Source: Polyangium fumosum
GTDB lineage: Bacteria; Myxococcota_A; Polyangia; Polyangiales; Polyangiaceae
DNA length: 64,000 nucleotides
Assembly: GCF_005144585.1 (NCBI RefSeq)
Contig: NZ_SSMQ01000045.1
Span: 1 to 64,000 of the forward strand
Reading direction: 5' to 3'
The position numbers and the translations under genes were made by a program. Shown piece by piece: positions 25,284 to 34,738 of the stretch (positions are counted from its first letter, which is position 1; every line of letters begins with the position of its first letter). The notes under the pieces are model-generated. The model saw only the letters and a program-made list of their open reading frames with translations, was not told the origin of the DNA and ran no database searches.

Positions 25284-25997
25284 TCAGCCGCCGGAGGTGG
25301 CTCCAGGTGACGGGGCCTTTCCGGCTGGCTGCATCGCCTCCAGCGTGTCGAGGTACCCGAACACCTTGGCTTCGAGGTCCCGGGGCAGCGCCGGGTTTTT
25401 CTTGATCTCGCGGACCAGATCGTCTCGCAGGCGCCCGAGCAATCCGACGGCCGACGAACGGAGCTGAGCGGCCTGTTTCCGGGCGGCTTTGGGCACGTCG
25501 GCGCGATCGCTCAGGGTGAGGTGGATCTGCTCGCCGGCGTCAAGGAATCCTTTGGTTGTTTCGAGCAACGTGCCGCCGTCCGCGAGGGGGAAACGTTCGA
25601 GGTCGGCTTTCATGGAGACGAGCAGGGATTTTCGTTCGAGGGCGCGCTCGGCTTGGACGGCATAGGAGGCGCCGAGCTCGGCCATTTGGGGAATAAACGC
25701 GGCGCGGATCCGCTCGGCAGCGGCGACGGTTTGGGGGCTCGCGCCGGGCAGTCGCAGATACACCTCGGTCGTGAAGTAAATGGCGGCGCCGAATCCGTCG
25801 TGTGTGTCGTTGAGCGTGTCCAGCGTCGCCGCGTGGGGCGCGCCCCCGGTGAGCGCGGGCGGGAGCGCCTCGATCGTGGCGAGCTGCTCTTCGAGCTGGG
25901 CTTCGTAGTAGGCGCCGGCCTTCGAGAGGACGAGGTCCGGGCGGCGCTTGTCGAGCAGGTCCCGGAGGCCGAGCTTGATGGAGGTGAGGGTCCACAT
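25284..25997 (-). CDS. Unrecognised helical protein beside NTPase island
   Basis: I do not recognise this 237-residue protein. It is almost entirely helical, with no signal peptide or membrane segment. It starts with MWTLTSIKLGLRDLLDKRR, has a conserved-looking middle (DTHDGFGAAIYFTTEVYLRLPG), charged long helices (AERALERKSLLVSMKADLERF) and a flexible Pro/Gly tail. Its stop codon abuts the stop of the convergent histidine kinase (TGA|TCA at 25281-25286). Upstream it diverges from the P-loop NTPase pair across 346 bp, which suggests possible shared control. A reading frame runs on upstream as Pro/Arg-rich low-complexity sequence and is rejected as coding. Confidence 0.7.
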   Translation of the reverse strand: MWTLTSIKLGLRDLLDKRRPDLVLSKAGAYYEAQLEEQLATIEALPPALTGGAPHAATLDTLNDTHDGFGAAIYFTTEVYLRLPGASPQTVAAAERIRAAFIPQMAELGASYAVQAERALERKSLLVSMKADLERFPLADGGTLLETTKGFLDAGEQIHLTLSDRADVPKAARKQAAQLRSSAVGLLGRLRDDLVREIKKNPALPRDLEAKVFGYLDTLEAMQPAGKAPSPGATSGG

Positions 25998-26343
25998 GGG
26001 GCGGGAGTGTAAGTGAAGTGTGTGGGACGGACACCGGAAGATGAGGTCGACGGCATGCTCGGGCGAGCTGGGGTCGCTTGGGGGTGCGGTCGGCCGTGCA
26101 GGTGGGCGCGTCGGGGCAGGGTGGGGGAGCGGTGGACCGTAGGAGGGAGCGAGTCGGGGCAGGATGGGGGCGCGGTGGACGGCAGGAGGGAGCGAGTCGG
26201 GGCAGGGGGCGGGGGCGATCGACGGGGCGGGGGAGCGGCTCGGGGTTGCCGTCGGGTGCGGCTTGTGGCGCGGGCGGGCGGGTCGGGGGGACCTCGGAAG
26301 GTGGACGTCCTTGGATCGACCCGCTAGCGTTCGCGCACGGATC
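25998..26343. other. G-rich divergent intergenic region
   Basis: This 346-bp spacer separates two divergent transcripts. The plus strand is strongly G-rich, with many runs of three to six G, and holds the 43-bp tandem repeat described separately. The composition gives long but non-credible Pro/Arg reading frames. G-quadruplex formation on the plus strand is possible. No consensus promoter could be picked. Confidence 0.6.
26110..26206 (+). repeat. 43-bp tandem repeat, two units plus partial
   Basis: GTCGGGGCAGG recurs at 26110, 26153 and 26196, exactly 43 bp apart. Between these anchors the two units share GCGGTGGAC and AGGAGGGAGCGA with only a few substitutions. It lies upstream of both divergent genes of the NTPase island. 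Confidence 0.85.
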
Positions 26344-27630
26344 ATGGAACAGCCCGATCTTCGCGTGGTGCAGAAAGCGCTTTTCCAGGCGCTGCGTGAT
26401 CGCCCGCTCGATTTGCTCGACGAGGCGGACCGCAAGCTCTACGAGCCGCTGCACGACGACGATCACGACCCTGTTCGGCGGCTGTTCGACAACATCGAGT
26501 TCAGCGAGAACGAGAGCGTCCAGCTCGTCGCTGGCTTTCGCGGGACGGGCAAGACGACGGAGTTCTCTCGCCTCGAAAGGGATCTGTGGGAGGCGGGGTA
26601 TTTCGTGATCCGGGTCGACCTGGACGAGTACCTTGACATGCACTCGGCGGTCGACATTCGTGATTTCCTGCTGATCATGGCGGGCGCGATCAGCGACAGG
26701 CTGACGGATGAGAGGTTGCTCGGTGTCAACGAGGGCTTGAAAAAGGGCTTCTGGGAGCGCGTGCGGGACCTCGTTCCCGGTGGGGTTGAGGTCAAGGAGT
26801 CCGCGGTCAAGACGCCGGTGGGGGACTTGAAGCTCGCGTTCCGGAGCGACCCGTCCTTCCGCGAACGGGTCCGCACGGCATTCACCGGCCGGCTCGCCGA
26901 GCTGGTCGAGCAGGTGCGGGCGCATCATGCCGAGGTGCTCAAGGCCCTCGCGAAGCGCGCGGGCAAAGCGGTGAAGCTGGTGGTGATCCTGGATTCCCTC
27001 GAGCACCTCCGCGGGACGTTCGAGAGGGCCGAGGGCGTGCGGCGCAGCGTGGAGGAGCTGTTTTTCACGCATGCGGCCCAAATCGGCCTGCCGAACACGC
27101 ACATGGTGATGAGCGTGCCCGCCTTTCTGGTGCTCCAGGGCGATAACCTCCCGGCGCAATTCGTCAATGGTGCCGTCCAGGCGTGGCCGGCTTATCGTGT
27201 CACGAGTCGCGCCGGAGTACGTACGGCCGTGGTGGACCGGATGATCTCGCTGGTGAGCAAGCGCGGTGACTGGCGCCGGATCCTGCCGGACCAGCAGGCG
27301 CTCGAAAAGCTCATTCTAGCTTCCGGCGGACACCTGCGGGATCTCCTCAATATGCTCATTGAGGCGATCCACCTCGCGGGAAAGGGCGTGAGCCTTGAGG
27401 CGGCCGATAAGATCGTGAATGTCGCGCGGCGCGCGTATATGCCTCTCTACAAGGACGAGATCGGCGTTTTGCGTCGAATTGCCGAGAAGCGAGACGTCCG
27501 GGAGATCAATACCGACGAGCAGGAATATCTCCTGCGGTTCCTCGATTCGGGGCTCGTGCTTTGTTACATGAACGACGACTTCTGGTACGACGTTCACCCG
27601 CTCGTGCGTGACGTCGTGCGCACTCCATGA
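26344..27630 (+). CDS. P-loop NTPase of a candidate conflict/signalling pair
   Basis: The 428-residue cytoplasmic ATPase has Walker A GFRGTGKTTE (Gly64 to Thr72) and Walker B VVILDSLEH (Asp217). The layout is that of AAA/STAND-type NTPases: a leader helix, the P-loop, then VIRVDLDEYLDMHSAVDIRDFL, a helical lid and a C-terminal winged-helix-like part (EQEYLLRFLDSGLVLCYM). The Asp after Walker B is Ser-Leu-Glu-His rather than Asp-Glu, which fits STAND-like proteins. It overlaps the next gene by ATGA. Base composition is less GC-biased than in the flanking housekeeping genes. The link to conflict systems is inference from family resemblance and gene pairing. Confidence 0.8.
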   Translation: MEQPDLRVVQKALFQALRDRPLDLLDEADRKLYEPLHDDDHDPVRRLFDNIEFSENESVQLVAGFRGTGKTTEFSRLERDLWEAGYFVIRVDLDEYLDMHSAVDIRDFLLIMAGAISDRLTDERLLGVNEGLKKGFWERVRDLVPGGVEVKESAVKTPVGDLKLAFRSDPSFRERVRTAFTGRLAELVEQVRAHHAEVLKALAKRAGKAVKLVVILDSLEHLRGTFERAEGVRRSVEELFFTHAAQIGLPNTHMVMSVPAFLVLQGDNLPAQFVNGAVQAWPAYRVTSRAGVRTAVVDRMISLVSKRGDWRRILPDQQALEKLILASGGHLRDLLNMLIEAIHLAGKGVSLEAADKIVNVARRAYMPLYKDEIGVLRRIAEKRDVREINTDEQEYLLRFLDSGLVLCYMNDDFWYDVHPLVRDVVRTP

Positions 27631-29270
27631 GCCCCGAAGAGGAGGAGGCGCGCGAGCGGCTCCTTTTCCACCTGGAGAACCAGACAGGGTTCTGGTTCGG
27701 GTTGGTCGTGGGGGATGATCCGCGCCCGCGTGCGCGGCTTTGTGAGGCGGCGGCGGCCTGGTGCAAGGAGCATGGCCGGGCTTTTGTGTTGCACGAGCCG
27801 GAGCCCGATGGTCTCGTTCAGCTCGCGGTGGAGCTGGCCCGTGGCGATAGCCCCGGGGTGCACTGGATCGTCGCGGATGGGGTGCGGGGGCTCGTCGATG
27901 TCTGGAACGCGGGTGCCACGCAGATGCTCATGGCGATGAACGAGCGCCGGGAAGCGTATCGGAAACGGCTCGATGGGGGGATCGTGGTGGAGGGGCGCTC
28001 GTCCTTGAAGCGCATCCTGCGAGAAATGGCGCCGGATCTGTTCTCGATCCGTGCGTTCATCGCCGAGCCGGGGGAGGAGCCCAAAGCGGCATCGACCGAC
28101 CTGCCTGAATGGCAGGAACCATTTTCGTTGGCGTCGATGGTGTCTGCGGACGACGTGGATCCCGATCTTGCACTCGCGCGGCTGGAGCGGCTCACGATGT
28201 TCGAAGCTCTCGCAACGACGGAGGACTGGATCGATGCGGAACTGGGGGCGACGACGAGCCTCTACAACACAGCTCGTTATGACGAGGCGGAGCGGGTTGC
28301 GCGTGACCTTCTTTCGAGGCTCGAAGCCAGTTCCGTCGAACCCGAGAAATACGCGTACCAGCGAGCGCAGGCTTGCGTCATTCTGGCCCGGATCCGCATC
28401 CTCCGCGCAGACGACACGAACGAGGCGCTAGACTTCTGGGCCGAGGCACTTCGACTTCTGGAGGCACATTCTGCACGCGAACCGGACGACGCGCTTGGAT
28501 GCATGCTGCTCACGACACGCATTGCCGAGGAGCAAGCCGGGCTGTTCGTTCGCATGGGTGAGCCTTACGCGGCAATACAGAGTTTGTTTGCCTATGTTGA
28601 ATTAATCCTACCGGAGTCGGTCGTCGACTTGCTGCCAGAGATGCAGACCGACCTGATGGGGGTCTATGTCAGGCTTGCTGGTTTATTGGCCAAACATAAA
28701 GACCTCGACGGAGCAGAGAGCACGCTTCGGAAAGCCGCGTTGATTATCCAGGAATGTGCGTCCCGGCACGGGGAAGACCCGCGATGGGAATTCGAACGCC
28801 TGCGAAATTCCGTGATGTTGGGCCAGGTCCAACTCGCGAAAAAGGATAGGGGGTCCGCCGCCCAAACGCTGGTGGCCGTCGCTGCTCTTGCGAAGAAGCT
28901 GGAGTCGTACGGCGAGATGCGGTCTCCTTGGCGAAATGTGCTTGAGCGGTTCTACCTGGATCTCGCCAGGGTACTCTCGTTCCAGGTGAAATACTCGGAT
29001 GCGGTGGACCGCGTTCGCGTGCGTGCCCTTTCAAACTTGACACGACAGTTCGAGCGAACGCCGGACAACGTGAAGCTCGGCTGGGTGCTCGCCCAATGCC
29101 ATCTCAAGCGCGCCATGCTCCTCGAAAAGGAAGACGTCGAGGGCGCAAAAGATTCTGCCCAGCAGGCCCTGGAACTCGTCGCACGGCTGCCGGTTGAATC
29201 TGACGCAGAGGCGAATCTCAAAGGCAAGATCGAAGCCCTCCGCGCCTTCGTACGGAAGCCCGGGGAGTAA
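27627..29270 (+). CDS. Degenerate NTPase-TPR partner protein
   Basis: The 547-residue protein has an N-terminal domain (about 1-155) that reads like a P-loop NTPase without its nucleotide site. FGLVVGDDPRPRARLCEAAAAW stands where a Walker A would be, HWIVADGV where a Walker B would be, followed by the ERREAYRKRLDGGIVVEGRSSL and APDLFSIRAF pattern seen in inactive STAND domains. About 350 residues of TPR-like helices follow (YNTARYDEAERVARDLL; LAKHKDLDGAESTLRKAAL). The start overlaps the NTPase stop (ATGA). The stretch 28560-28760 is clearly AT-richer than its surroundings, which suggests transfer. The inactive-STAND call is from pattern, not search. Confidence 0.75.
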   Translation: MSPEEEEARERLLFHLENQTGFWFGLVVGDDPRPRARLCEAAAAWCKEHGRAFVLHEPEPDGLVQLAVELARGDSPGVHWIVADGVRGLVDVWNAGATQMLMAMNERREAYRKRLDGGIVVEGRSSLKRILREMAPDLFSIRAFIAEPGEEPKAASTDLPEWQEPFSLASMVSADDVDPDLALARLERLTMFEALATTEDWIDAELGATTSLYNTARYDEAERVARDLLSRLEASSVEPEKYAYQRAQACVILARIRILRADDTNEALDFWAEALRLLEAHSAREPDDALGCMLLTTRIAEEQAGLFVRMGEPYAAIQSLFAYVELILPESVVDLLPEMQTDLMGVYVRLAGLLAKHKDLDGAESTLRKAALIIQECASRHGEDPRWEFERLRNSVMLGQVQLAKKDRGSAAQTLVAVAALAKKLESYGEMRSPWRNVLERFYLDLARVLSFQVKYSDAVDRVRVRALSNLTRQFERTPDNVKLGWVLAQCHLKRAMLLEKEDVEGAKDSAQQALELVARLPVESDAEANLKGKIEALRAFVRKPGE

Positions 29271-29291
29271 CGCCGCCCGAAGAAGCGCTGA

Positions 29292-30551
29292 CTACCGGGC
29301 GCCCATCTCCTCCCACAACGCCGCATCCCCCAGCGCCGCGCCCCGCTCCGCGTCCGCTCTCGCCTCGTCCGCGCGCCCCATCCGCAAAAGCGCCCGCCCT
29401 CGCCAGACGAACGCCGTCGCGTATTCGGGATCCAGCGCCATCGAGCGCTCCGCGTCCGCGATACACGCCTCGTCGTCCCCTTGATCGAAAAACGCCTCGG
29501 CCCGGTTCGAGAGCACCCGCGCCGCCTCGGGATCGAGCTCCAGCGAGCTCGTGTAATCGGCGATCGCCCCCGCCACGTCGCCCACGAGGTGCCGCGCGAT
29601 CCCGCGGGTATCGAACGCGTCCGCGTCCGGCTCCAGGTAAATCGCCCACGACGCGTCCGTGATCGCCCGATCGAGCTCGCCCGCTTCGAGCCACGCCGTC
29701 GCGCTCGATCGATACGCCCCCGCGATCGCCGCCGCGTCCCGCACGCCCCACGTCCACGCCCGCGCCTGCGCCGCGTCCGCGAGCGCGTCCGCGATCCGCT
29801 CCTCTTCGAGCGCCTGCAGCGCCGAATCCGCGTGCACGTTCACCTGCTCGATCCGCGTCTCCTCCGGCGCGGCGAGCACCGTCGATTCGAGCCGGCTCAT
29901 GAACCGCGGCGACTCGCCACCTTCGTCGAACGTGTAAAACACGGGCTCGTCCTCGACCGTGAACACCGGCATGTCGTGCGCGACCGCGAAGGCCAGCGCC
30001 GCGAGGCCGAAGGCGTGGGTCTCCGGCAAGACCGAGACGAGCCGCCCGAGCGGCGTGTCCGGATCGAAGAGCCGATCGAGAAGCTCCTCCGTCTCCTCTG
30101 CCTGCAAAAATTCGAGCGAGAGTGACGTCTCTCCAGGCAGGGCCGCCTGGATCGTCGCGAGCAACGCGCCCCATTCGTCTTTGCGCAGCTCCCACACGAA
30201 GGGGAGGGACCAGCGCACGCGCGCGCCGTCATGGCCCTCATCGCGCAGCACACGGATGTGCACGTCCGCTTGCCGCAGCCTCGCGAGCAGGTGGCCGAGG
30301 ACGAGGTCGAGGTCCGCCGTGGAGGGCAGGGTGACGAGGTCCTCGCCGTAAGGCAGAAAGAGCTGCGGCGCGGCCTCGCCGAGCTCCGCGAGGAAGGCGT
30401 CCTCCTCGTCGAGTGGCGCGCCCTCCTCGTCGACGAGCTCGAAGCGCGGCGCGCAGAACATCCGCCCGACCCCGAGGACGTGCGCGAGGAGCGGGAACGT
30501 CGCGAAGCTCCGGTACTCGAAATCCGCGTCACCGATGAGGAAATGGCCCAT
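29292..30551 (-). CDS. TPR protein
   Basis: The 419-residue protein lacks a signal peptide. The first 230 residues form an unrecognised alpha/beta domain (MGHFLIGDADFEYRSFATFPLLAHVLG; LPETHAFGLAALAFAVAHDMPVF). The C-terminal part is four to five TPRs (DAFDTRGIARHLVGDVAGAIADYTSSLELDPE and similar). It is acidic and probably cytoplasmic. It converges on the NTPase-TPR pair with 21 bp between stops and diverges from the giant kinase gene. Its codon use is typical of the window, unlike the adjacent island. Confidence 0.75.
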   Translation of the reverse strand: MGHFLIGDADFEYRSFATFPLLAHVLGVGRMFCAPRFELVDEEGAPLDEEDAFLAELGEAAPQLFLPYGEDLVTLPSTADLDLVLGHLLARLRQADVHIRVLRDEGHDGARVRWSLPFVWELRKDEWGALLATIQAALPGETSLSLEFLQAEETEELLDRLFDPDTPLGRLVSVLPETHAFGLAALAFAVAHDMPVFTVEDEPVFYTFDEGGESPRFMSRLESTVLAAPEETRIEQVNVHADSALQALEEERIADALADAAQARAWTWGVRDAAAIAGAYRSSATAWLEAGELDRAITDASWAIYLEPDADAFDTRGIARHLVGDVAGAIADYTSSLELDPEAARVLSNRAEAFFDQGDDEACIADAERSMALDPEYATAFVWRGRALLRMGRADEARADAERGAALGDAALWEEMGAR

Positions 30552-30734
30552 TTGACGCGTGCATCATGCGCCGCCGGAAGGTGCGCGAGCAAGGGGGGGA
30601 GGCGCGCCGCCTTGGGGCTTTTGTCTTGGTGTCGGCCCTGACCATGAACCGCCCGGGTCGATCGAAGAGGACACGCGGAGGGCCGCGAAATGACTTGGAT
30701 GATCGCACATCCGCCCGGATAGAATTCCGGGGCG

Positions 30735-33700
30735 ATGTTGAAGCCAGGGATGCGGGTCGCCGCGCGTTTCGAACTCGACGATCACACGATCGCGGGCGGG
30801 ATGGCCACGATCTACCGCGCGCGTGATCTGGAGACGGGCGCCGTGGTCGCGGTCAAGGTCCTCGGCGGACGCAACGTGCGCGAGATGGAGCGCTTCTCGG
30901 CCGAAGCCGTGTTGCTCGCCGAGCTCCGGCATCCCGGCATCGTCCGCTACGTCTCCCACGGGTCGCTGCCCGCAGGCGAGCTCTTCCTCGTGATGGAGTG
31001 GCTCGAAGGCGAGGACCTCTCCGATCGCCTCGCGCGCGGCCGCTTGCCGCTCGACGAGGCGATCCGGCTCGCGCGGCGCGTGGCAGACGCGCTCGGCGCA
31101 GCCCACGCGCGCGGGATCGTTCATCGCGACGTGAAGCCGAGCAACGTGTTCCTGCCCCGCGGCGACGTGGACGAGGCGAAGCTGCTCGACTTCGGCATCG
31201 CGCGGCTCGGTTACGGCCGGACGCTCGCGACACGCACGGGCACGTTGCTCGGGACGCCCGGGTACATGGCCCCCGAGCAGGCGCAAGGGCGCAAGGACGT
31301 GGACGCGCGCGCCGACGTGTTTTCCCTCGGCGCGATGCTCTTCGAGTGCCTGACGGGGCGGCCCGCGTTCGCCTCGGAGCAGCTCATGGCCACGCTTTCG
31401 CGCATCCTGTTCGAGGAGCCGCCGCGCGTGCGCACGATCCGCAGCGAGACGCCGGCCGCGCTCGATCTGCTGGTCACGTCGATGCTCTGCAAGGATCCCG
31501 CAGGCAGGCCGCGCGATGGATCGATGATCGTGGCCGCGGTCGACGCGCTCGGGCCGCTGCCCGGAGGGCCGTCGAGCAGCGAGTTCGTGCACTCGTCCGT
31601 GGTGAGCAGGCCGGCGATCACCGTGCGCGAGCAGCAGCTCCTCTGCGTCGTGCTCGCGACGAGCACGTTCTCGAAGACGATCGCGGACGGCGACTCCCCC
31701 GAGACGGACGTGACGCTCACGCCGGGGATGATGGCGGAGGCCATCCTCCGCCGCAGCCTGCCGAGCTTCGGCGGCGACGCCGTGAGCGGCACCGCGGGCA
31801 CACTCGACGATCTGAACGGCGCCGCGGCGGCGTACGGCGGCAAGCTCGAACAGCTCGTCGACGGCTCGCTGCTCGCGGTGTTCACGGGCGCCGCGGCCGC
31901 GATCGATCTCGCGGCGCGGGCCGCGCGGGCGGCGATCGCGCTCCGCGAGCTCTTGCCGGGCGTGCCGATCGCGGTGGCGACGGGGCGTGGCCTCGTGGCC
32001 CAGCAGCTCCCGGTCGGCGAGGCCGCGGAGTCGGCCGCGCGCACGCTCTCGGCGGCGCGCCGCGAGGGCGTGCAAATGGAGGGGCGCGTGTTCGTCGACG
32101 AGGTGACGGCGGGCCTGCTCGACGCGCGCTTCGACGTGCGGGAAGAGGGTGTTACGCGGGTGCTCGAGGCGGTGCGGGATCGCGCGGATGCCGCGCGCAC
32201 GTTGCTCGGCAAGCCGAGCCCGTGTGTCGGGCGCGAGCGCGAGATCGGCACGCTCGTCGCGATCATGGAGGAGAGCATCGCGGAGCCGATCGCGCGCGTC
32301 TCGCTGGTGACGGGGCCCGCGGGCGTCGGCAAGTCGCGCGTCGCGACGGAGGTGCTCCGCAGGCTCGACGCGGCAGGGCACGACCTCGAAGTGTGGGTCG
32401 CGCGCGGCGATCCGATGGCCGCGGGCTCCACGTTCAACATGCTCGCGCAGATCATCCGCGCCGCGGCGGGCATCGAGGTCGGCGCGCTCGCGTCCGTGCA
32501 GGAGGAAAAACTCCTCGCGCGTGTCGCGTCGTGCGTCGCTGCCGACGACGTCGTGCGCGTGACCGTCTTCCTCGGCGAGATCCTCGGCCTGCGTTTGCCG
32601 GCGGAGCGCAGCCACCTGCTCGCCGCGGCCCGCGCGGACGCGATGCTGATGGGTGATCAGATGCGCCGCGCGTTCGAGGACTGGCTCTTCGCGGAGTGCA
32701 CGAAGACGCCCGTGCTGCTGCTGCTCGACGATCTGCACTTCGGCGATCTGTCGACGGTGCGGCTCATCGACGCGGCGCTGCGCCACGCGCGGGAGAAGCC
32801 GCTCTGCGTGCTCGCGCTCGCGCGCACCGAAATTTCGCGCGTCTTCCCGCGCCTGTGGGAGGAGCGCGGCATGCAGGAGGTTCGCCTCGGCGAGCTCGGG
32901 CGGCGGGCGAGCGAGCAGCTCTGCAAGGTGTGGCTCGGGAGCACGGCCACGCCGGATCTCACGGCGCGTATCATCGAGCGCGCGGCGGGCAATCCGTTTT
33001 ACCTCGAAGAGATCGTGCGCGCCGTCGCCTCGGGCCGCGGCGACGCGCTGCCGGGCACGGTGCTCGCGATGGTGCAAGCGCGCCTCGAAGAGCTCGAGGC
33101 CGTCGAGCGCCGCATCCTCCGCGCCGCGAGCGTGTTCGGCGACGTCTTCTGGCCCGCGGGCGCGGCCGCGCTCGTCGGCGGCGAGAAAAAAGAGGCGTCC
33201 GTACGCGAGGCGCTCGGCACGCTCGTCGAGCGCGAGCTCGTCGTGCGCCGCACCTCGCGCAGGTTCCTCGATCAGGAGGATCACGCGTTCCGCAACGCGC
33301 TCGTGCGCGAGGCGGCGTACGCGACGCTCACGGACGCCGATCGCATGCTCGGCCATCGCCTCGCGGCCGCATGGCTCGAATCGGTGGGCGAGACCGAGGC
33401 GATGGTGCTCGCGCAGCACCACGAGCGTGGCGGGGATCTGATCCGCGCGGCCTCGTGGTACGCGCGCGCGGCGGAGACGGCGCTCGAAGGCAGCGACTTC
33501 GAGGCCGTGATCGAGCGGAGCGAGCGAGCGATCACCTGCGGCGCGCAGGGCGAAGAGCTGGGTCGCCTCCGGCTGCGCCAGGCCGAGGCGTACCGCTGGC
33601 AAGGCAAGTTCAGCGAGGCCGAAGAGCGCGGGCTCGAAGCGATCCAGATCCTGCCCGCGGGCAGCGATCCGTGGCTCTTCGCGGTCGGCGAGATGGCGAG

Positions 33701-34721
33701 CGTGTTCGGCAAGCTCGGCAGCGTCGAGCGCGTCGAGGTCCTCGGCGACGCGCTGCTCACGGTCGCGTGTATGCAGGAGGCGCCCGCGAGCGACGGGCAC
33801 ATCGCGGCGCTCTCGCGCACCTCGACGGCGGCGCTGCTGCTCGGAAAAAACGAGCTCGCGGAGTCGCTGTTCAAGGAGCTCGAGCGGCTCGGGGGCGCGT
33901 CGGAGAAACCACTGGCCGTCGGCTGGCGCGAGCGCGCGCGGGCGTTCCGCGCGCCGTTCGTGGGCGAGACGGGCGCGTCGGCGCGGTTCTTCGCGCTCTC
34001 GGCCGAAGGTTTTGAAAAGGCCGGCGACGTGCGCAACGCGTGTCTCCAGCGCGCGAACTACGGCGCGTCGTGTCTCGAAGTCGGCGACTGGATCGGCGCG
34101 GAGAAGGCGCTCGTGCCGGCGATCGTGGACGCCGAGCGCATGGGCGCGAAGCACATCGTCTCGTCGGCGCAGCGCGACCTCGGGTACGCGTTCGCGCGGA
34201 TGGGCCGGCTCGACGAGGCCAAGACGCTCGAAGAGCAGGCCGTCGCGGAGTTTTCGGCGCACGGGGATCGTCGGCTCGAAGGCGTGGGGCGCGACGAGCT
34301 CGCGACGATCCACCTGATGCGCGGCGATGTCGCGGAGGCAGAGGCCGAGGCGCGGCGCGCGGTGGATCGGCTCGCGGTCGCGCCGCCGTACCTCTGCCAC
34401 GGGCACGCGACGCTCGCGCGGGTGCTGCTCGTGGTGGGCAACGTGGAGGAGGCGCTCGTGAACGCGCGCGCGTCGCGCAAGCTGCTCACGGAGGTGGGCG
34501 CGCTCGAGGAGGGCGAGGGGCTCGTGCGGCTGATCCTCGCGCGCGCGCTCCACGCGGCCGGCGAGGTCGAGGAGGCGCGCGTCGTCCTCGTGGAGGCGTT
34601 GCAGGAGATCGATCGGCGCACGGCGACGATCGCCGATCCGGACGCGCGACAAACGTTCGCCGCGATCCCCGAGCACGTGGAGACACGCGAGATCGCGCAG
34701 ACCTGGGGGATCACGGGCTGA
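30735..34721 (+). CDS. Ser/Thr kinase fused to cyclase-like, AAA and TPR domains
   Basis: This 1328-residue multidomain regulator has a Hanks kinase first: AGGMATIYRARD loop, Lys41, HRDVKPSN with Asp132, DFGIARLG and GTPGYMAPEQA. A domain resembling a degenerate class III nucleotidyl cyclase follows (LLCVVLATSTFSK, GGKLEQLVDGSLLAVFTG, IAVATGRGLV). It lacks the usual metal Asp pair, so it is probably inactive. An AAA_16-type ATPase has Walker A GPAGVGKSR (from about residue 527), VLLLLDDLHFGD and ERAAGNPFYLEE. The last 450 residues are TPR repeats. No membrane segment is seen. This layout is typical of myxobacterial signal integrators. A PAS-STAS gene follows 17 bp later. Confidence 0.93.
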   Translation: MLKPGMRVAARFELDDHTIAGGMATIYRARDLETGAVVAVKVLGGRNVREMERFSAEAVLLAELRHPGIVRYVSHGSLPAGELFLVMEWLEGEDLSDRLARGRLPLDEAIRLARRVADALGAAHARGIVHRDVKPSNVFLPRGDVDEAKLLDFGIARLGYGRTLATRTGTLLGTPGYMAPEQAQGRKDVDARADVFSLGAMLFECLTGRPAFASEQLMATLSRILFEEPPRVRTIRSETPAALDLLVTSMLCKDPAGRPRDGSMIVAAVDALGPLPGGPSSSEFVHSSVVSRPAITVREQQLLCVVLATSTFSKTIADGDSPETDVTLTPGMMAEAILRRSLPSFGGDAVSGTAGTLDDLNGAAAAYGGKLEQLVDGSLLAVFTGAAAAIDLAARAARAAIALRELLPGVPIAVATGRGLVAQQLPVGEAAESAARTLSAARREGVQMEGRVFVDEVTAGLLDARFDVREEGVTRVLEAVRDRADAARTLLGKPSPCVGREREIGTLVAIMEESIAEPIARVSLVTGPAGVGKSRVATEVLRRLDAAGHDLEVWVARGDPMAAGSTFNMLAQIIRAAAGIEVGALASVQEEKLLARVASCVAADDVVRVTVFLGEILGLRLPAERSHLLAAARADAMLMGDQMRRAFEDWLFAECTKTPVLLLLDDLHFGDLSTVRLIDAALRHAREKPLCVLALARTEISRVFPRLWEERGMQEVRLGELGRRASEQLCKVWLGSTATPDLTARIIERAAGNPFYLEEIVRAVASGRGDALPGTVLAMVQARLEELEAVERRILRAASVFGDVFWPAGAAALVGGEKKEASVREALGTLVERELVVRRTSRRFLDQEDHAFRNALVREAAYATLTDADRMLGHRLAAAWLESVGETEAMVLAQHHERGGDLIRAASWYARAAETALEGSDFEAVIERSERAITCGAQGEELGRLRLRQAEAYRWQGKFSEAEERGLEAIQILPAGSDPWLFAVGEMASVFGKLGSVERVEVLGDALLTVACMQEAPASDGHIAALSRTSTAALLLGKNELAESLFKELERLGGASEKPLAVGWRERARAFRAPFVGETGASARFFALSAEGFEKAGDVRNACLQRANYGASCLEVGDWIGAEKALVPAIVDAERMGAKHIVSSAQRDLGYAFARMGRLDEAKTLEEQAVAEFSAHGDRRLEGVGRDELATIHLMRGDVAEAEAEARRAVDRLAVAPPYLCHGHATLARVLLVVGNVEEALVNARASRKLLTEVGALEEGEGLVRLILARALHAAGEVEEARVVLVEALQEIDRRTATIADPDARQTFAAIPEHVETREIAQTWGITG

Positions 34722-34738
34722 GCGCGCGGGGGGGCATC

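Noticed and set aside
25998-26435. Pro/Arg-rich N-terminal extension of the 237-residue helical protein
   Set aside because: It comes from the G-rich tandem-repeat spacer and overlaps the start of the divergent NTPase gene; the ATG at 25997 gives a normal protein start.
30695-30725. Promoter TTGGAT ... TAGAAT before the giant kinase gene
   Set aside because: The spacer is 19 bp and the -10 lies only 9 bases before the ATG; too weak to call.
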